Both the position numbers and the translations under genes were made by a program. The notes under the pieces were generated by a model that was not told where the DNA came from, ran no database searches, and was given only the letters and a program-made list of their open reading frames with translations. From contig MU405247.1 in assembly GCA_022836615.1 (NCBI GenBank), positions 1 to 64,000 on the forward strand: a DNA stretch of 64,000 nucleotides. Direction: 5' to 3'. Origin of the DNA: Annulohypoxylon bovei var. microspora. Its lineage: Eukaryota; Ascomycota; Sordariomycetes; Xylariales; Hypoxylaceae. Shown here piece by piece: positions 33,891 through 44,445 of the stretch; the first letter of the stretch is position 1, and each line of letters begins with the position of its first letter.

Positions 33891-36800
33891 CTAGACCGAA
33901 GAAAGAGCGGGTTTCTTAGCTTCGGGCTGTTCTGAACTTGTACTTCCGGGTCCCTCATCCAGAGGTCTCTTCTGACCGGCAATCTGGTCAACAACACCCG
34001 CACTAGGAGGTGCTGGACTATACATGCTGGGCGGAGGTGCCGGTGCAGCGGTCTTAGGGTGTTCTACACCATCATCGTGCGATCTCTTTTGCCCAATCTG
34101 ATCAACGACACCTGCGCTAGGGGGCGCTGGAGTTGACAAATTAGGGGTAGCCCCTGTGCTATTACCAAACGTGTCGTCATTTAATCGCTTTTGCCCCGTA
34201 ATTTGGTCAACGACACCTGCACTTGGCGGTGCTGGGCTAGAGACGTTGTGTGCTGGCGGTGCCACAGTCGGACCCGGCATGGACGGAGAAGCGGCTGTTG
34301 AGTCCCTGCGAGCGACAGGGGGTCGAGATATTGGATTCACTCCTGGGCGTGCAATACCCATCGGGGTTGGACGTTGAATGGTGACACCGGGGCGAGATAT
34401 TGAAGGTGGCGTTGGCTTTGAAGTCGTCTGGGGAGATTGTGTACTAGGAGTGTTGAAAACTGCTCCGTGATTAGCCAGAACCGGAGCTGGCGACGCAGAC
34501 GGACCTTGTTGTGGCGTTTGCTGAGAATGTTGGGGTTGATGGGTTGGCTGATAAGCCGCTGCTGGCGAAGGTTGTGATTGGAGGCTATGTGCTCTACGCG
34601 CGTCCGCAATTATCTGTGTAACAGACTTGACCATCAACCTATCTGCTTCCTCCCACCCCTGAATCGAACCAGCATTCGGCAAACCTTGTGCTCGGTTGAT
34701 AGCCAAGTCCACAATAGCCTCTGCCTGGTCCGTCTTCTTCTTAAGAGCAACGACCATGGTGTCTCGGAAGTTCTTAACTCTCCGTTGTATTTCGGCATCT
34801 AGACTAGTCGCTGGTGCTGGACTTGGGGTTGGTGCGTTTGGAGCTGGCGTTTGCTTTGTAATGGGCACAGCTGGTGCGGGGGAAGCAGACGTTGCTTGTC
34901 GCTGTTGTTTGGCTTGCATCTCGCTAATCATATTCGATACCGCATTGATCAAGGTCTTTTCAACAGATTCAAAGGCCGGAGGTACGCTGGTATGAACAGG
35001 TAAACCCCGTGCACGGCTTATAGCCGAATCAATGATTTGCGCAGCATGGTGTGTCTGCTTCGAAATGACGCTCAGCATGTTTGCTCTAAATTGGGCAATA
35101 GCCTTTTCAATCTCCGGGGACAGCGGCGGCCGTGTCGTATTATTAGAAGTATTTGACACCGCTTGCTGATGATATTGAGACGAAGGCTGGTTGGTGGGCT
35201 GTTGCACTGGCATTGCAGGTAATGCTTGCGGGTTTGGTGCGGCAGCAACCTCGGATTTGATAGGATTAATCTGGGGTGGTGGTTTTGCGTACGGTGAGCT
35301 ATAGGTACTCTGCTGGCCGTTGTTAGGTTGTCTAGAAAGGTATCCGGCAGGTAGCTGTGCAGGTGCTGGAGCTTGTGCTGGGTATACTTGCTGAGCAGGC
35401 GGTTGTGAGGGTGTTGTTGAAAGGGGCTGTGGAGACTGGCCGTGAGCTTGGTATCCCGTCTGCAGCTGTTTATTATCGACTGCGTAGTTTGGTATATTTT
35501 GACCGTAACCAAGGTTGTTCGCAGGCAAGTAAGAACCGTTTTGATAGTACTGCTGCTGCGTTGGCATATGAGAGTGAAGGTGTCCTGATCCAAGTTGCCG
35601 ATCAGGAGAAGTCGGCTTGCGCTTCTTTCCAGCATCGAGCTCCACCCCAGGAACGCGAGACCATAATCCAGTACCCTCGGCTTTCTTAAAGGCTTCGTTT
35701 CCAATCAAGTTATGGCGAACACTGCTCTCCCACCCTTTTGTCTCCGCAGAGAAGTAAAACCAAGGATATTTGGACATAATCCTTTTGTAGATTTGCTTTA
35801 GGGTCAATCCATCTAGAGGCCCATTCGTCAATGCCTCGTCGATCAAAACTCCATAATTCTTCGTAGGTTTCTGCAGTTGCTCTTCGGTGAAATCTTCCTT
35901 CCGGAGTTCCAACGGCGGAGATTTTGGTCGAACCTTCTTCTCTTTCTTCTCTCTTGCTCGTCTCTCCGCGTCAGAACCCTCTTCGCCATCCTCCCTCGGT
36001 TTTCGTTTGTTATACTTCCTCTTCTCCGGCTTCTCTCCTTCCTCTGGCATAGGGTTCTTCCTAGGACGACCTACTGGCCGTTTGATCTTCTCACTCTGTG
36101 ACTCTTCAGGGATTTGAGGGATGGTCTTCTTAGAAGTTTCCTGCATCTGTTTCTTAAGCAATCGCCGCTCCCTCTTCGACATGATACCATCCTTAGGAGG
36201 TCGTCCTGGGCCCCGACGCTTGGGTAAATCGGGATTCATAAATTGAGGATGAGCCATGTCCTGGATCTCAGCTGATTCGACTACGTCAACCATCGCCTCG
36301 TCTGCGTCGTCAGACTGCGGTTCCGCGGCATCCTGGTCTTCTTCCTGGTCTCCTTCACCGTCGTCAGATCCCACAGGAGGAGTTGGCACATTTTCAATCT
36401 CAGACAGATCCTCACTCGTATCTCGGAAGTTCTCGTGATCAGAATGTTCAAAATCAAAGCTCATCTCCTTGCCTCCAATAGACATACGCTTGCTCGATGT
36501 CTCTTCCTCGTGATACTCTTCGCCACCGGTTTTGCCTAGCTGAACGCCATTGACGACAAACCTGAATTCGACGTCTTTTATTTGAAGTCGGTCTCCACTC
36601 CTAAGTGTAACTGGGTCATCAAGGCCGTAATGAGTATCATCACAAAAGAACCCATTCTTGTGGAGGGCAACAGCTTCGAAGACACCCCTCTTCTCATTAA
36701 ATTCAACCTTAAGATGCTGTCTGGATATACCGCGAGTTTTGTTCGCAATATCTGGTCCGGGTGAATGGATACCAACGAAAGGGATGTGAGATGGAGATGG

Positions 36801-38057
36801 CTGTAAGGTGCCCAAATCAACGGCGGCAGCTCCAGGGGTATGCGAGACATATTGCCTATTCGATTTAACATGGTCGCTTTGAGCATCATCGTCGCCATTT
36901 TGAGATCTATGTGCGGAACTCGGTCGGCGCTTCTTTGTAGGCTGTCCATTCTCCTCACCATCAGACTCGGGACCTAACATGCCACCTTCCTCACTGACGT
37001 AGGATTTACTAAATTTACCTCGGTCGAAGTTGAGGGGCGTAGGAGGCGGTAGCCCATTTCTTGCATTCTCCTCTACTTTCCGTTTGTAATTCAGCTCCTT
37101 TTTTGCGTCCCTCCTAGCTTGGTCCATGGCCCTTTGGTCGCGGCCAATGATAACTGCGTAGGTCGTCATCTGGAATACACTGTCGGCGAATTCTATTCTA
37201 GCAAACGACTCCAGCTTCTGGCTGGCGCTAGTTGATGTACGGTCACCGCTTGTCGTTACAACATCGCTTTCTTGCGTATATGAAGCCTGTAGGGAGACTT
37301 CAGAGGGAGCCACGATGGCAGGCCCCGGATTATGGAAGATAGCTGAGGGGGCCTGGGGCATATTCATCATATAGGCATTTGGATCGATAGTGCCCTGACT
37401 ATGTCGTAGGTTAGAAGTCATGGTACGAGATGAATAGTCCATGTTAGGGGGCTCGGGGTCGGTGGTCGCAACGGCTTCCACTTGGTCGCGCGGCCGCGGT
37501 GTTTGATCTAGTAATTGAACATGATCAAGCTTCATGGAAAAATTATCGGTAGCTAGTCCGAGATTAACAGAAGCTAAATGGAGGGCGGAAGAAGGTTCGG
37601 TGGCGCCATTCGTGGCTGGTAAAGATTCAGTAGGGAGATCCGGAACATCATCATTATCGCCAATGTTTATTTGAGTGGCTGCCGGAGTGGATAGGGGAGA
37701 GACGGTAGGGGGCGAAGGCATAGAGTGAATATCGTGAGCGTGAGGGTCGTCGCGGTAGATATCTCGGTGATTCAAAATCTGCATAGGCGCATTCGCATCG
37801 GTATTCGTAGAAGCAATCGTTAGATCTCGATCGGCTGCGAGCGGCATACTTGGCTGCGGAGAACCATGTGGTGGTTGGCGACCAAAATGGGCCGGGGCAA
37901 CGTTGGACGAAGTCATCGCTGTTGAATTGACGACAGCTCCTTCGTCTACGACTTGCCGGTTTGTGGAGTTCGAAGCTTTGAAAGCGTGAAGGGTGAAGAT
38001 GGAGTAAGGTACTGCCCAGTCGGGGAGGGATTGGGATGAGTGACCGCCTTCCCGCAA
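33891..38057 (-). CDS. fhl1: Fhl1-type FHA/forkhead transcription factor
   Basis: An uninterrupted frame of 1,388 residues. An ATG at 37916 (residue 48, MTSSNVAPAHFG) is an equally good start; the first 47 residues look like translated leader. A split FHA domain lies at about 286-506 (FARIEFADSVFQMTTYAVIIGRD ... ISRQHLKVEFN ... KNGFFCDD), with an inserted charged stretch. Two AT-hook motifs (GPGRPPKDG about 615, PVGRPRKNP about 657) follow. The forkhead domain is at about 729-806 (KPTKNYGVLIDEAL ... WFYFSAETKGWESSVRHNL). In yeast the Fhl1 protein sits on ribosomal protein gene promoters and recruits Ifh1 or Crf1 through its FHA domain. The C-terminal third is glutamine/proline-rich and holds a duplicated helical module and a threefold PAPPSAGVVDQI repeat. 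Family is clear; regulatory role here is inference. Confidence 0.93.
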   Translation of the reverse strand: MREGGHSSQSLPDWAVPYSIFTLHAFKASNSTNRQVVDEGAVVNSTAMTSSNVAPAHFGRQPPHGSPQPSMPLAADRDLTIASTNTDANAPMQILNHRDIYRDDPHAHDIHSMPSPPTVSPLSTPAATQINIGDNDDVPDLPTESLPATNGATEPSSALHLASVNLGLATDNFSMKLDHVQLLDQTPRPRDQVEAVATTDPEPPNMDYSSRTMTSNLRHSQGTIDPNAYMMNMPQAPSAIFHNPGPAIVAPSEVSLQASYTQESDVVTTSGDRTSTSASQKLESFARIEFADSVFQMTTYAVIIGRDQRAMDQARRDAKKELNYKRKVEENARNGLPPPTPLNFDRGKFSKSYVSEEGGMLGPESDGEENGQPTKKRRPSSAHRSQNGDDDAQSDHVKSNRQYVSHTPGAAAVDLGTLQPSPSHIPFVGIHSPGPDIANKTRGISRQHLKVEFNEKRGVFEAVALHKNGFFCDDTHYGLDDPVTLRSGDRLQIKDVEFRFVVNGVQLGKTGGEEYHEEETSSKRMSIGGKEMSFDFEHSDHENFRDTSEDLSEIENVPTPPVGSDDGEGDQEEDQDAAEPQSDDADEAMVDVVESAEIQDMAHPQFMNPDLPKRRGPGRPPKDGIMSKRERRLLKKQMQETSKKTIPQIPEESQSEKIKRPVGRPRKNPMPEEGEKPEKRKYNKRKPREDGEEGSDAERRAREKKEKKVRPKSPPLELRKEDFTEEQLQKPTKNYGVLIDEALTNGPLDGLTLKQIYKRIMSKYPWFYFSAETKGWESSVRHNLIGNEAFKKAEGTGLWSRVPGVELDAGKKRKPTSPDRQLGSGHLHSHMPTQQQYYQNGSYLPANNLGYGQNIPNYAVDNKQLQTGYQAHGQSPQPLSTTPSQPPAQQVYPAQAPAPAQLPAGYLSRQPNNGQQSTYSSPYAKPPPQINPIKSEVAAAPNPQALPAMPVQQPTNQPSSQYHQQAVSNTSNNTTRPPLSPEIEKAIAQFRANMLSVISKQTHHAAQIIDSAISRARGLPVHTSVPPAFESVEKTLINAVSNMISEMQAKQQRQATSASPAPAVPITKQTPAPNAPTPSPAPATSLDAEIQRRVKNFRDTMVVALKKKTDQAEAIVDLAINRAQGLPNAGSIQGWEEADRLMVKSVTQIIADARRAHSLQSQPSPAAAYQPTHQPQHSQQTPQQGPSASPAPVLANHGAVFNTPSTQSPQTTSKPTPPSISRPGVTIQRPTPMGIARPGVNPISRPPVARRDSTAASPSMPGPTVAPPAHNVSSPAPPSAGVVDQITGQKRLNDDTFGNSTGATPNLSTPAPPSAGVVDQIGQKRSHDDGVEHPKTAAPAPPPSMYSPAPPSAGVVDQIAGQKRPLDEGPGSTSSEQPEAKKPALSSV

Positions 38058-38876
38058 CGTAAAAAAAATACAGCAAATGCCAGTGGCCTGACAGTGCCAG
38101 AGCGACCCGGGAGTGCCAAACTTCCTTGTAAATTGTTTCCCCGCTAATACCCCTACAAGCCACTAATCTGTAATAGAGATGGTTCTGTATCTTCGTTAGG
38201 TTCGGGTAGGGCTTGTTGGCTAGCTGTGATTGGTCGGTCAGATCAAGCTAATCGACGCTTTAGGTTGTTAGCTTCGCTAGGTTCCCTGCTTGAAAATTGA
38301 CACTAGGGTCATCTGCATTTAACTTAGGTACTTAGGTACTTTGGAATATCGGAATCGGAGTGATATTTTTACGCGTTTAGATAATACCCAATTTCATCTT
38401 GGGCTTTTGGCAATAATAATGTGAATATAGGTAAATTCATATCAAGCAACAGGAATTGAACATTGAAACTACGGTAACACTATAAGGAGACACCATACGA
38501 GTACTGCTTGTTTGATACATGCTAAACAAACCCTTTCAAGAAGGGTAGGACAAAAGGTAGGAGATGATGAGGGGTTATTAGGAGGTAGGCATATCTTGAG
38601 ATAATTAAAGATGTCTCAGAAATGCAAACGTGTTTGTCTGTACCTAGGTAACAACTTAAACACTAGCATATTACTGTTATTTTGCCTTGATTCTGATTCA
38701 TGATCAATCAAGACACCAGGTGTGAAACCTCTTAAGTAATAATGTTGATTAAGATAACACCACCAAAGAGTAATCATATCATCATCCCAATATACTATCA
38801 TTGACCCATGACTTCGTGTAAAATCCGAGCATGTCTTCATCAATATACACACAGAGAAACTTAATACACACAATAC
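38058..38876. other. Intergenic, promoter of the Fhl1-type gene
   Basis: Upstream of one minus-strand gene and downstream of the next minus-strand gene's stop. No coding frame of merit; the frame 38616-38873 has no family likeness. Confidence 0.5.
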
Positions 38877-40193
38877 TCATGTATGTAACAGTGGCGCCCT
38901 TTCGCTCGACCTGTGACTTCGCTTCTTCTCCACCCAATCTGCAAACTTGTACGCCCAAAAGCAGAGCATCCCAGCTATGAAACCAACGGCGTCATTCTTA
39001 AAAGCTAGGATACCAGCCGTAGTCATGAGCATAACAGTCCATCTCTCTAATCTCTCCTGGTCCGAGACGTCTCGGTGTCTTTTATGCAGGCGTTGAGGTT
39101 GGTCGACTGAGGCTTCCCACAAGTCCGGAGCGCCATGATTCAGACTCTGGCCTACCTTAGCCAGTTCCAGGCCGGCCGCGATGACCATAATACCTAGTAA
39201 GGTCTTTGGGAACGCCGTCAGCAAGTCTAACAACGACTCGCCGAATAGAATCCCGAGGAGCATTTTGAATAAGCCCAACAAAATAATGCTAGCACCGCTC
39301 CGCGCGCCAAAGCGATATTGAGCTGCGAGCCCGCCCGCTCCGTGGCAGACAGGCATAGCACCGAACCAGCATCCCAGGATATTCATAATAGCGACGCTGA
39401 TGCCGAGTTCCGTGACACTAGGCGCCGGCAACTCAGGTAACAGGTCTGCGGCGAGAGCGCTGGCGGCGATGATCGAGTTCAGCGTCGTAAGCGGCAGTTG
39501 TGCGATACCCATTCCGATGGCATCTGCACTCCACCACGGAAGCTCGAAATATGGGTGCCAGACGCGGAAATGCGGTAGGTGGTGGTGAGAGCTCGTAGCA
39601 ACGGAGATTATGGCGAGGATTAGACCGACAACGAAGATTATCAGTGCGTACGGGAACCTAGACGCCCTCTGAGTGAAGATGAGTAGCAGGAAGGCGGCGA
39701 AAGACCAGACGAGGTTGTCGAGAGGGAATACCCAATGGTGGGTAAACGGCTGTAGCAAAGAGCTGCCCGCCGAGATAATTAGAGAGAGACCGGCGCCAAA
39801 TTGGATACCCTTGACGACCGGAATGGGAATTATGCGAGTGACCCAGTGTAATAGCCCTGTGATGCTTAACAGTAGTACGATAATAGCTACTACACTTCCC
39901 GCTGCTACGGTTTCGCGTTCCGAGGTTTTTGAAGCTATAGCTGCAGCTGCGATAGCCTTCATCGGCTGTACCGGCAACGGAATACCAAAAACTACACCAG
40001 TTGCGAGGTTGTAGAAGCCCGAAAACACGAGCGTTGTTGAAAGCGATATAGATCCGTTAACGGCGAGAGTGATCATCAGTGGGAGGAGGGTCCCTAGATC
40101 ACCAAGCGCACCCGATACTTCGGCGAGCGGGGAGTTACGCAGAGTTGCGACATTATTGCGGTGCAATCGTTTGACATTTGAAATCCAGGTCAT
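38877..40193 (-). CDS. MOT1-type molybdate transporter
   Basis: A single-exon gene for 438 residues with about ten membrane helices. Conserved blocks of the MOT1 branch of the sulfate-permease superfamily are present: GALGDLGTLLPLMITL (about 29-44), IPLPVQPMKAIAAAAI (about 71-86), GIQFGAGLSLIISAG (about 130-144), LPLTTLNSIIAASALA, and the strongly diagnostic NILGCWFGAMPVCHGAGGLAAQ. It lacks the STAS domain of ordinary sulfate permeases, as MOT1 proteins do. The C-terminus ends in RAPLLHT, an acidic/dileucine-like signal that could sort the protein to the vacuole, but the exact localisation is open. Molybdate supply feeds the molybdenum cofactor of nitrate reductase and other enzymes. It is head-to-head with the P450 gene. 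Confidence 0.92.
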   Translation of the reverse strand: MTWISNVKRLHRNNVATLRNSPLAEVSGALGDLGTLLPLMITLAVNGSISLSTTLVFSGFYNLATGVVFGIPLPVQPMKAIAAAAIASKTSERETVAAGSVVAIIVLLLSITGLLHWVTRIIPIPVVKGIQFGAGLSLIISAGSSLLQPFTHHWVFPLDNLVWSFAAFLLLIFTQRASRFPYALIIFVVGLILAIISVATSSHHHLPHFRVWHPYFELPWWSADAIGMGIAQLPLTTLNSIIAASALAADLLPELPAPSVTELGISVAIMNILGCWFGAMPVCHGAGGLAAQYRFGARSGASIILLGLFKMLLGILFGESLLDLLTAFPKTLLGIMVIAAGLELAKVGQSLNHGAPDLWEASVDQPQRLHKRHRDVSDQERLERWTVMLMTTAGILAFKNDAVGFIAGMLCFWAYKFADWVEKKRSHRSSERAPLLHT

Positions 40194-41364
40194 TCTTCTT
40201 GTTGACTTCGGCCCTCAGTGTTGTTGTTCTTGTGAGAATGTTAAGTCACTTGAGTCTTCAGTCTTGAGGAAGGACGCGACATGAAGAATCGGAGATGTTT
40301 CAGCTCCAACTACGTCAGCGAGGAAATTGCCCGTGACTCCGCGGGGGACGCAACTCCTCGGAACTACCCGAAATACTAGGCTACCCATACCGGCATTAGC
40401 AATGTGCAACTGCAAGTAAGACTAACCTGATTACATAGTTCGGAAACCTATCACGGTTATAAAAATCTTAGAGGCATTTCAGATGAGCACAATGAGCACA
40501 ACAGCGCAGTGTATAGGTAACGAACGGATAGCGTTTCCAAATTCGGCAACTAACCGTTAAAATTAAACCTTAACGCCACAGAGGCTATTGCGTCACTCAG
40601 AGCCTTGGAAGTAAGAAGGTTTTTTAACTTCGAAACGGTTTCTTAAAATAAACTTACCTCGCTCATCTTCATAAGATCGGACAGACCTCATTTGAAATGA
40701 TATACGATACTCATAATCATTGACAAATCCTTCTCAAAAATACGGATAACTCAATCTAAGACCACAGTTAAGCGCAAATACAAACCAGTACCTACACAAA
40801 GGGATCTGATCCTTGAACCATGGGTAGGTCTTGGAAGTTGGAATAAGGGGACGGTGGATTTTAAAGAATGTGATCGCAATTAATAACTTACATAGTACAT
40901 AATAGAGAAGCTTTCTAACTGGGTTTTAGTCCGAGAATAGCTCCTATAAACCTACTATGCGAAGAGCTAGGGATGTAAGAGGCAACATCAGACGGTTTTG
41001 CGGATGCAGCATCTTGGATAGCGCACGGGATGTCAGGATCCCGAAACGTTAGACCCAACGTCAATGACCTTCTCCTGAACCAATATATTCTCAAACATTA
41101 CACATTATATTTCTTTGTCTTCTTACCAATATTATACTTTTCCTTGATAATAAATTCTTCTAAAAAGCCTTACCACTAACCCTACGAACTCTTAATAGAG
41201 GGTTAAGAGAATAAGATTTCCTTCATTGGATATTTAATACACAATTTATGTTCCTGGAGACCTGCGCTAGAGTCGGCAGAGGCTGAAAACAATACCCGCT
41301 GTTGTGCTAGTTGCGCAAACCCGGGCGCTACTTTCGAAAAGCGTTTCTAGTGCTGACTGCCAGC
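40194..41364. other. Divergent promoter region, MOT1 and P450
   Basis: Shared upstream region of two genes that point apart, 1.2 kb long. An in-frame ATG at 41311 would add 18 residues to the P450. No other gene recognised. Confidence 0.55.
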
Positions 41365-43430
41365 ATGGCCTCCACGATATGGCTGCTGCTAGGTGCAGCT
41401 ATTTCATATTGCATTTTCAATATAGTGTCGGGGCTCAGGACTAATGTCGCCGCCGCGAAACGATCTGGTTTACCTTATTTTATTATCCGTAAGTAAAGCG
41501 AATTAACTCTTTTATTTAACGTTTGTAATGTCCAACTCTATAAATATCCGAATATAAATCATGCTCCTAGGGGACTAACATATTCTCATAGCCATCAGTC
41601 CATGGAATCTCATAGGACAAATATTAAATGGGGTTTGGGTCCCTATATTTAAACTCTTCCCGCGTAAATATTGGCAAGATATTGAACCGTGAGAAACCCT
41701 GGCACTCACATCACTAATGCCAGCAATCTAATAATCTTGGGCTTAGTATTCTAAATACAAACTGGCAGTATGCGTCGAATCACAAATTGTTCGCTAAATT
41801 GGGAGATACCTTTTTGCTTGTCTCCCCGGGTATGATCATATGCTTGTCGGAGAATGCAGAGGTTCTCCATCAGGTTACATCAAAGCGAGAGGCGTTCCCG
41901 AAACCGACGGAACCCTACGCAATTCTCGAGCAATACGGCCAGAATGTGTTGACGTTAGAGGGCGCCGCTTGGCGTATGCACCGCAAGATCACTTCCGCCT
42001 CTTTCAATGAGAAGAATGCCGCTCTGGTATTTAAAGAGTCTATCGGTCAGACGGAGGGGCTAATGAACATGTGGCTCGGACCCGACGGGTTAGGCAACAA
42101 GACGATTAACACGCTGGAGCGAGACACGGCATCGCTCACACTCAACATCATCGCTAACATCGGGTTCGGTCTCAAGATTCTTTGGCCTGGCCAAGAGTAT
42201 CCGGCCGATGCCGACCCGAGATTGGCCAAGTACGCGACCCAGGATGCCCCTGAGGGACATACAATGACGTTCGTAAAGGCGTTGGCGCATACTCTAGATT
42301 ATCTCATCTTGCTTCTCATCACGCCAAAGTGGATTCTCAAGAATATCCCTAGCAAGAGCGCTAACCTAGCCGCCGAAGCCGAAAGCAATCTTGTAGGTTA
42401 CCTAAATGAGTTCTTGCAGGATAAGATCGAAGATGTGAAAAAAGGAGACAATGCGGAACAAGGCCTCGATATAATGGGCACGTTAGTTCGCACGAGCTAC
42501 GGAGAAAAGCCGGCAAACAAATCTCAGATCGCGAGATTGGCCGATTCGGAAATCATAGGCAACGCTTTCATCAATATCGTGGCGGGCCATGAAACCACAG
42601 CCAACATCCTCCATTTTGCTATGATCGAGCTAGCCACAAATCCAGCCTCCCAGAGGCGACTGCAGCGAGACATAGACAACATCTTAGGCGACGCGGATCC
42701 GAAAACTTGGGACTACGATGCGAAACTGAACCCCCTGCTCGGGTCAATGGTCGGGGCTGCCATCAATGAGACTCTCCGGTTGGTTCCTCCCGTAGTCGAC
42801 ATACCGAAGAGGGTATCCCCAACCCAAGACCAATCTCTTACTATTGATGGGACGCGGTACTTACTTCCTCGGAATTCAACTATCGGCATGGTAGTCGTAG
42901 CCTCGCAGCGCAGTCCTAGATATTGGCCGACCAAACCGAGCAAAACTAGCGACTCTGAGACTGACTTAGACGATTTCGTACCCGAGCGGTGGTTCCAGAC
43001 GGAATTGGCCAAGGATTCTAACTCTGCTGTCGAGGGCGCGGACACGGAGGACTTTGGCGGATATGCCGGATCCGATACTAGCGCGCAATTATATCGTCCT
43101 CCACGGGGCTCATACATCCCCTTTTCAGATGGCGCGAGAGCGTGCTTAGGTCGACGCATGGCAATTGTGGAACTTGTAGCAACGCTAGCAGTCGTCTTTC
43201 AGAAATACAGCATCGAACTCGCGGTAGATGAGTGGGCGAGCGATGAGAAAGTGTCCGGGATGAGCAAAGACGAGAAGGCGAAATTGTATAAGACGGCACA
43301 GAAAAGGTCAAGGGAAACTGTGAAAGGGGCTACGAGTGTGATTACGCTGAAGCTACACGGGAACAAGCATGTTCCAATTAGATTAGTAAGGAGAGGTGAC
43401 GAGAGATTTGTCAATTGGGCTGACTTATGA
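41365..43430 (+). CDS. Cytochrome P450 monooxygenase
   Basis: Exons 41365-41488, 41592-41688 and 41747-43430, with introns of 103 and 58 bp, give 634 residues. The N-terminus (MASTIWLLLGAAISYCIFNI) is a membrane anchor, so the enzyme should be ER-bound. Exon 2 codes for SPWNLIGQILNGVWVPIFKL, typical of the region before the core. Key motifs are AGHETT in the I helix (about 352), ETLR as the ExxR salt bridge (about 414), PERW (about 491) and the heme ligand loop FSDGARACLGRR (about 533) with its cysteine present. It looks functional. The protein is longer than the usual 500-550 residues because of insertions before the PERW and heme motifs and an extended tail. The substrate and CYP family cannot be read from sequence alone; no biosynthetic cluster surrounds it. 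Confidence 0.92.
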
Positions 43431-44445
43431 GCGCAAAAGAGGAGGCATCTATGATTTGGCATGTAATTTATCTAATGATATAGGGCGACATTATCAGGAA
43501 ACATTGAAGGTCACAAACGGAAAATACCAGGAGACCTATAGGGGTTTAAAAACGCTATAGAAAAGAAAAGAATGGAATATTTTACGGAAGCCACTGATTA
43601 TAGGCCCCCAAAGACTCCTAAACACTGCCCAGGTGAGTATTCTTCAGGGGCAACAACCACTTCTAATTTGCATCAAATCTCTCGACAGACACAACACTGC
43701 ATCTCTAACCACCTGAATTTCTTTAAGATTGTGATTTCAATTGATGAATTGATGGAACATTGAAGTTTGAATTTTTCTCGTCTCCACCTCTCACACGAAT
43801 TAAATGGGACGATGACACCTCGACAGACACCTGGAACTGACAACACCTAAAAAGAAAACCGTGCACTGGGGTCCTGTTTTCCCACTCTAAATGGGATACT
43901 TACTGGATGTACCTACTATAAACTTTCAAGGTTGCAAGACTTGTCACTCCCGGGGGTAAGAGCGAACCCCAGCGAACCCCAGCAAGACCCCAGCAAAGCC
44001 TACCGTCGAGCAGCAAGTGGCAGCTCCACTGACGCTTTCCCTCGACCAGCTCGACTCGACCAACTCGACCCTGGCACCTGCACTACCTGCACGTCAACAG
44101 AAGCCCCAAATAAGAAAACATAAACAAGACAGCGTACCGCCGCGGGACAAAACCTCCCAGCCTCTTTTCCCTCCCACCATTACCAAAATCATACAACCAT
44201 ACCGCCATACGCCATACCGCACTATACGCGCGCCCCTCGCAACACGCAACACGGTGCAAATCAATATCCCATCATTATCATCAACCATCGATATACAACC
44301 CACGACGCACAACCCCAGTAACCTCACGGACCACTTACTGGCAAATCTCTTGAAAATCATCGCATCTTGATCGCCTGTCCTGCGCGACTCCATCAATCCC
44401 ATTTCTCCTTAGGTCCCCACGCCTGCGACCCGCGACCCCTAAGAA
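43431..44445. other. Intergenic, promoter of the SAP-like membrane protein gene
   Basis: No gene recognised. A short imperfect repeat of GCGAACCCCA-type words lies at about 43,960-44,000, and the last 300 bases are C- and A-rich, like fungal leaders. Confidence 0.5.

Noticed and set aside
38877..43430. MOT1 transporter and P450 as part of a biosynthetic gene cluster
   Set aside because: No backbone enzyme (PKS, NRPS, terpene synthase) or tailoring genes nearby, and the flanking genes are core genes.
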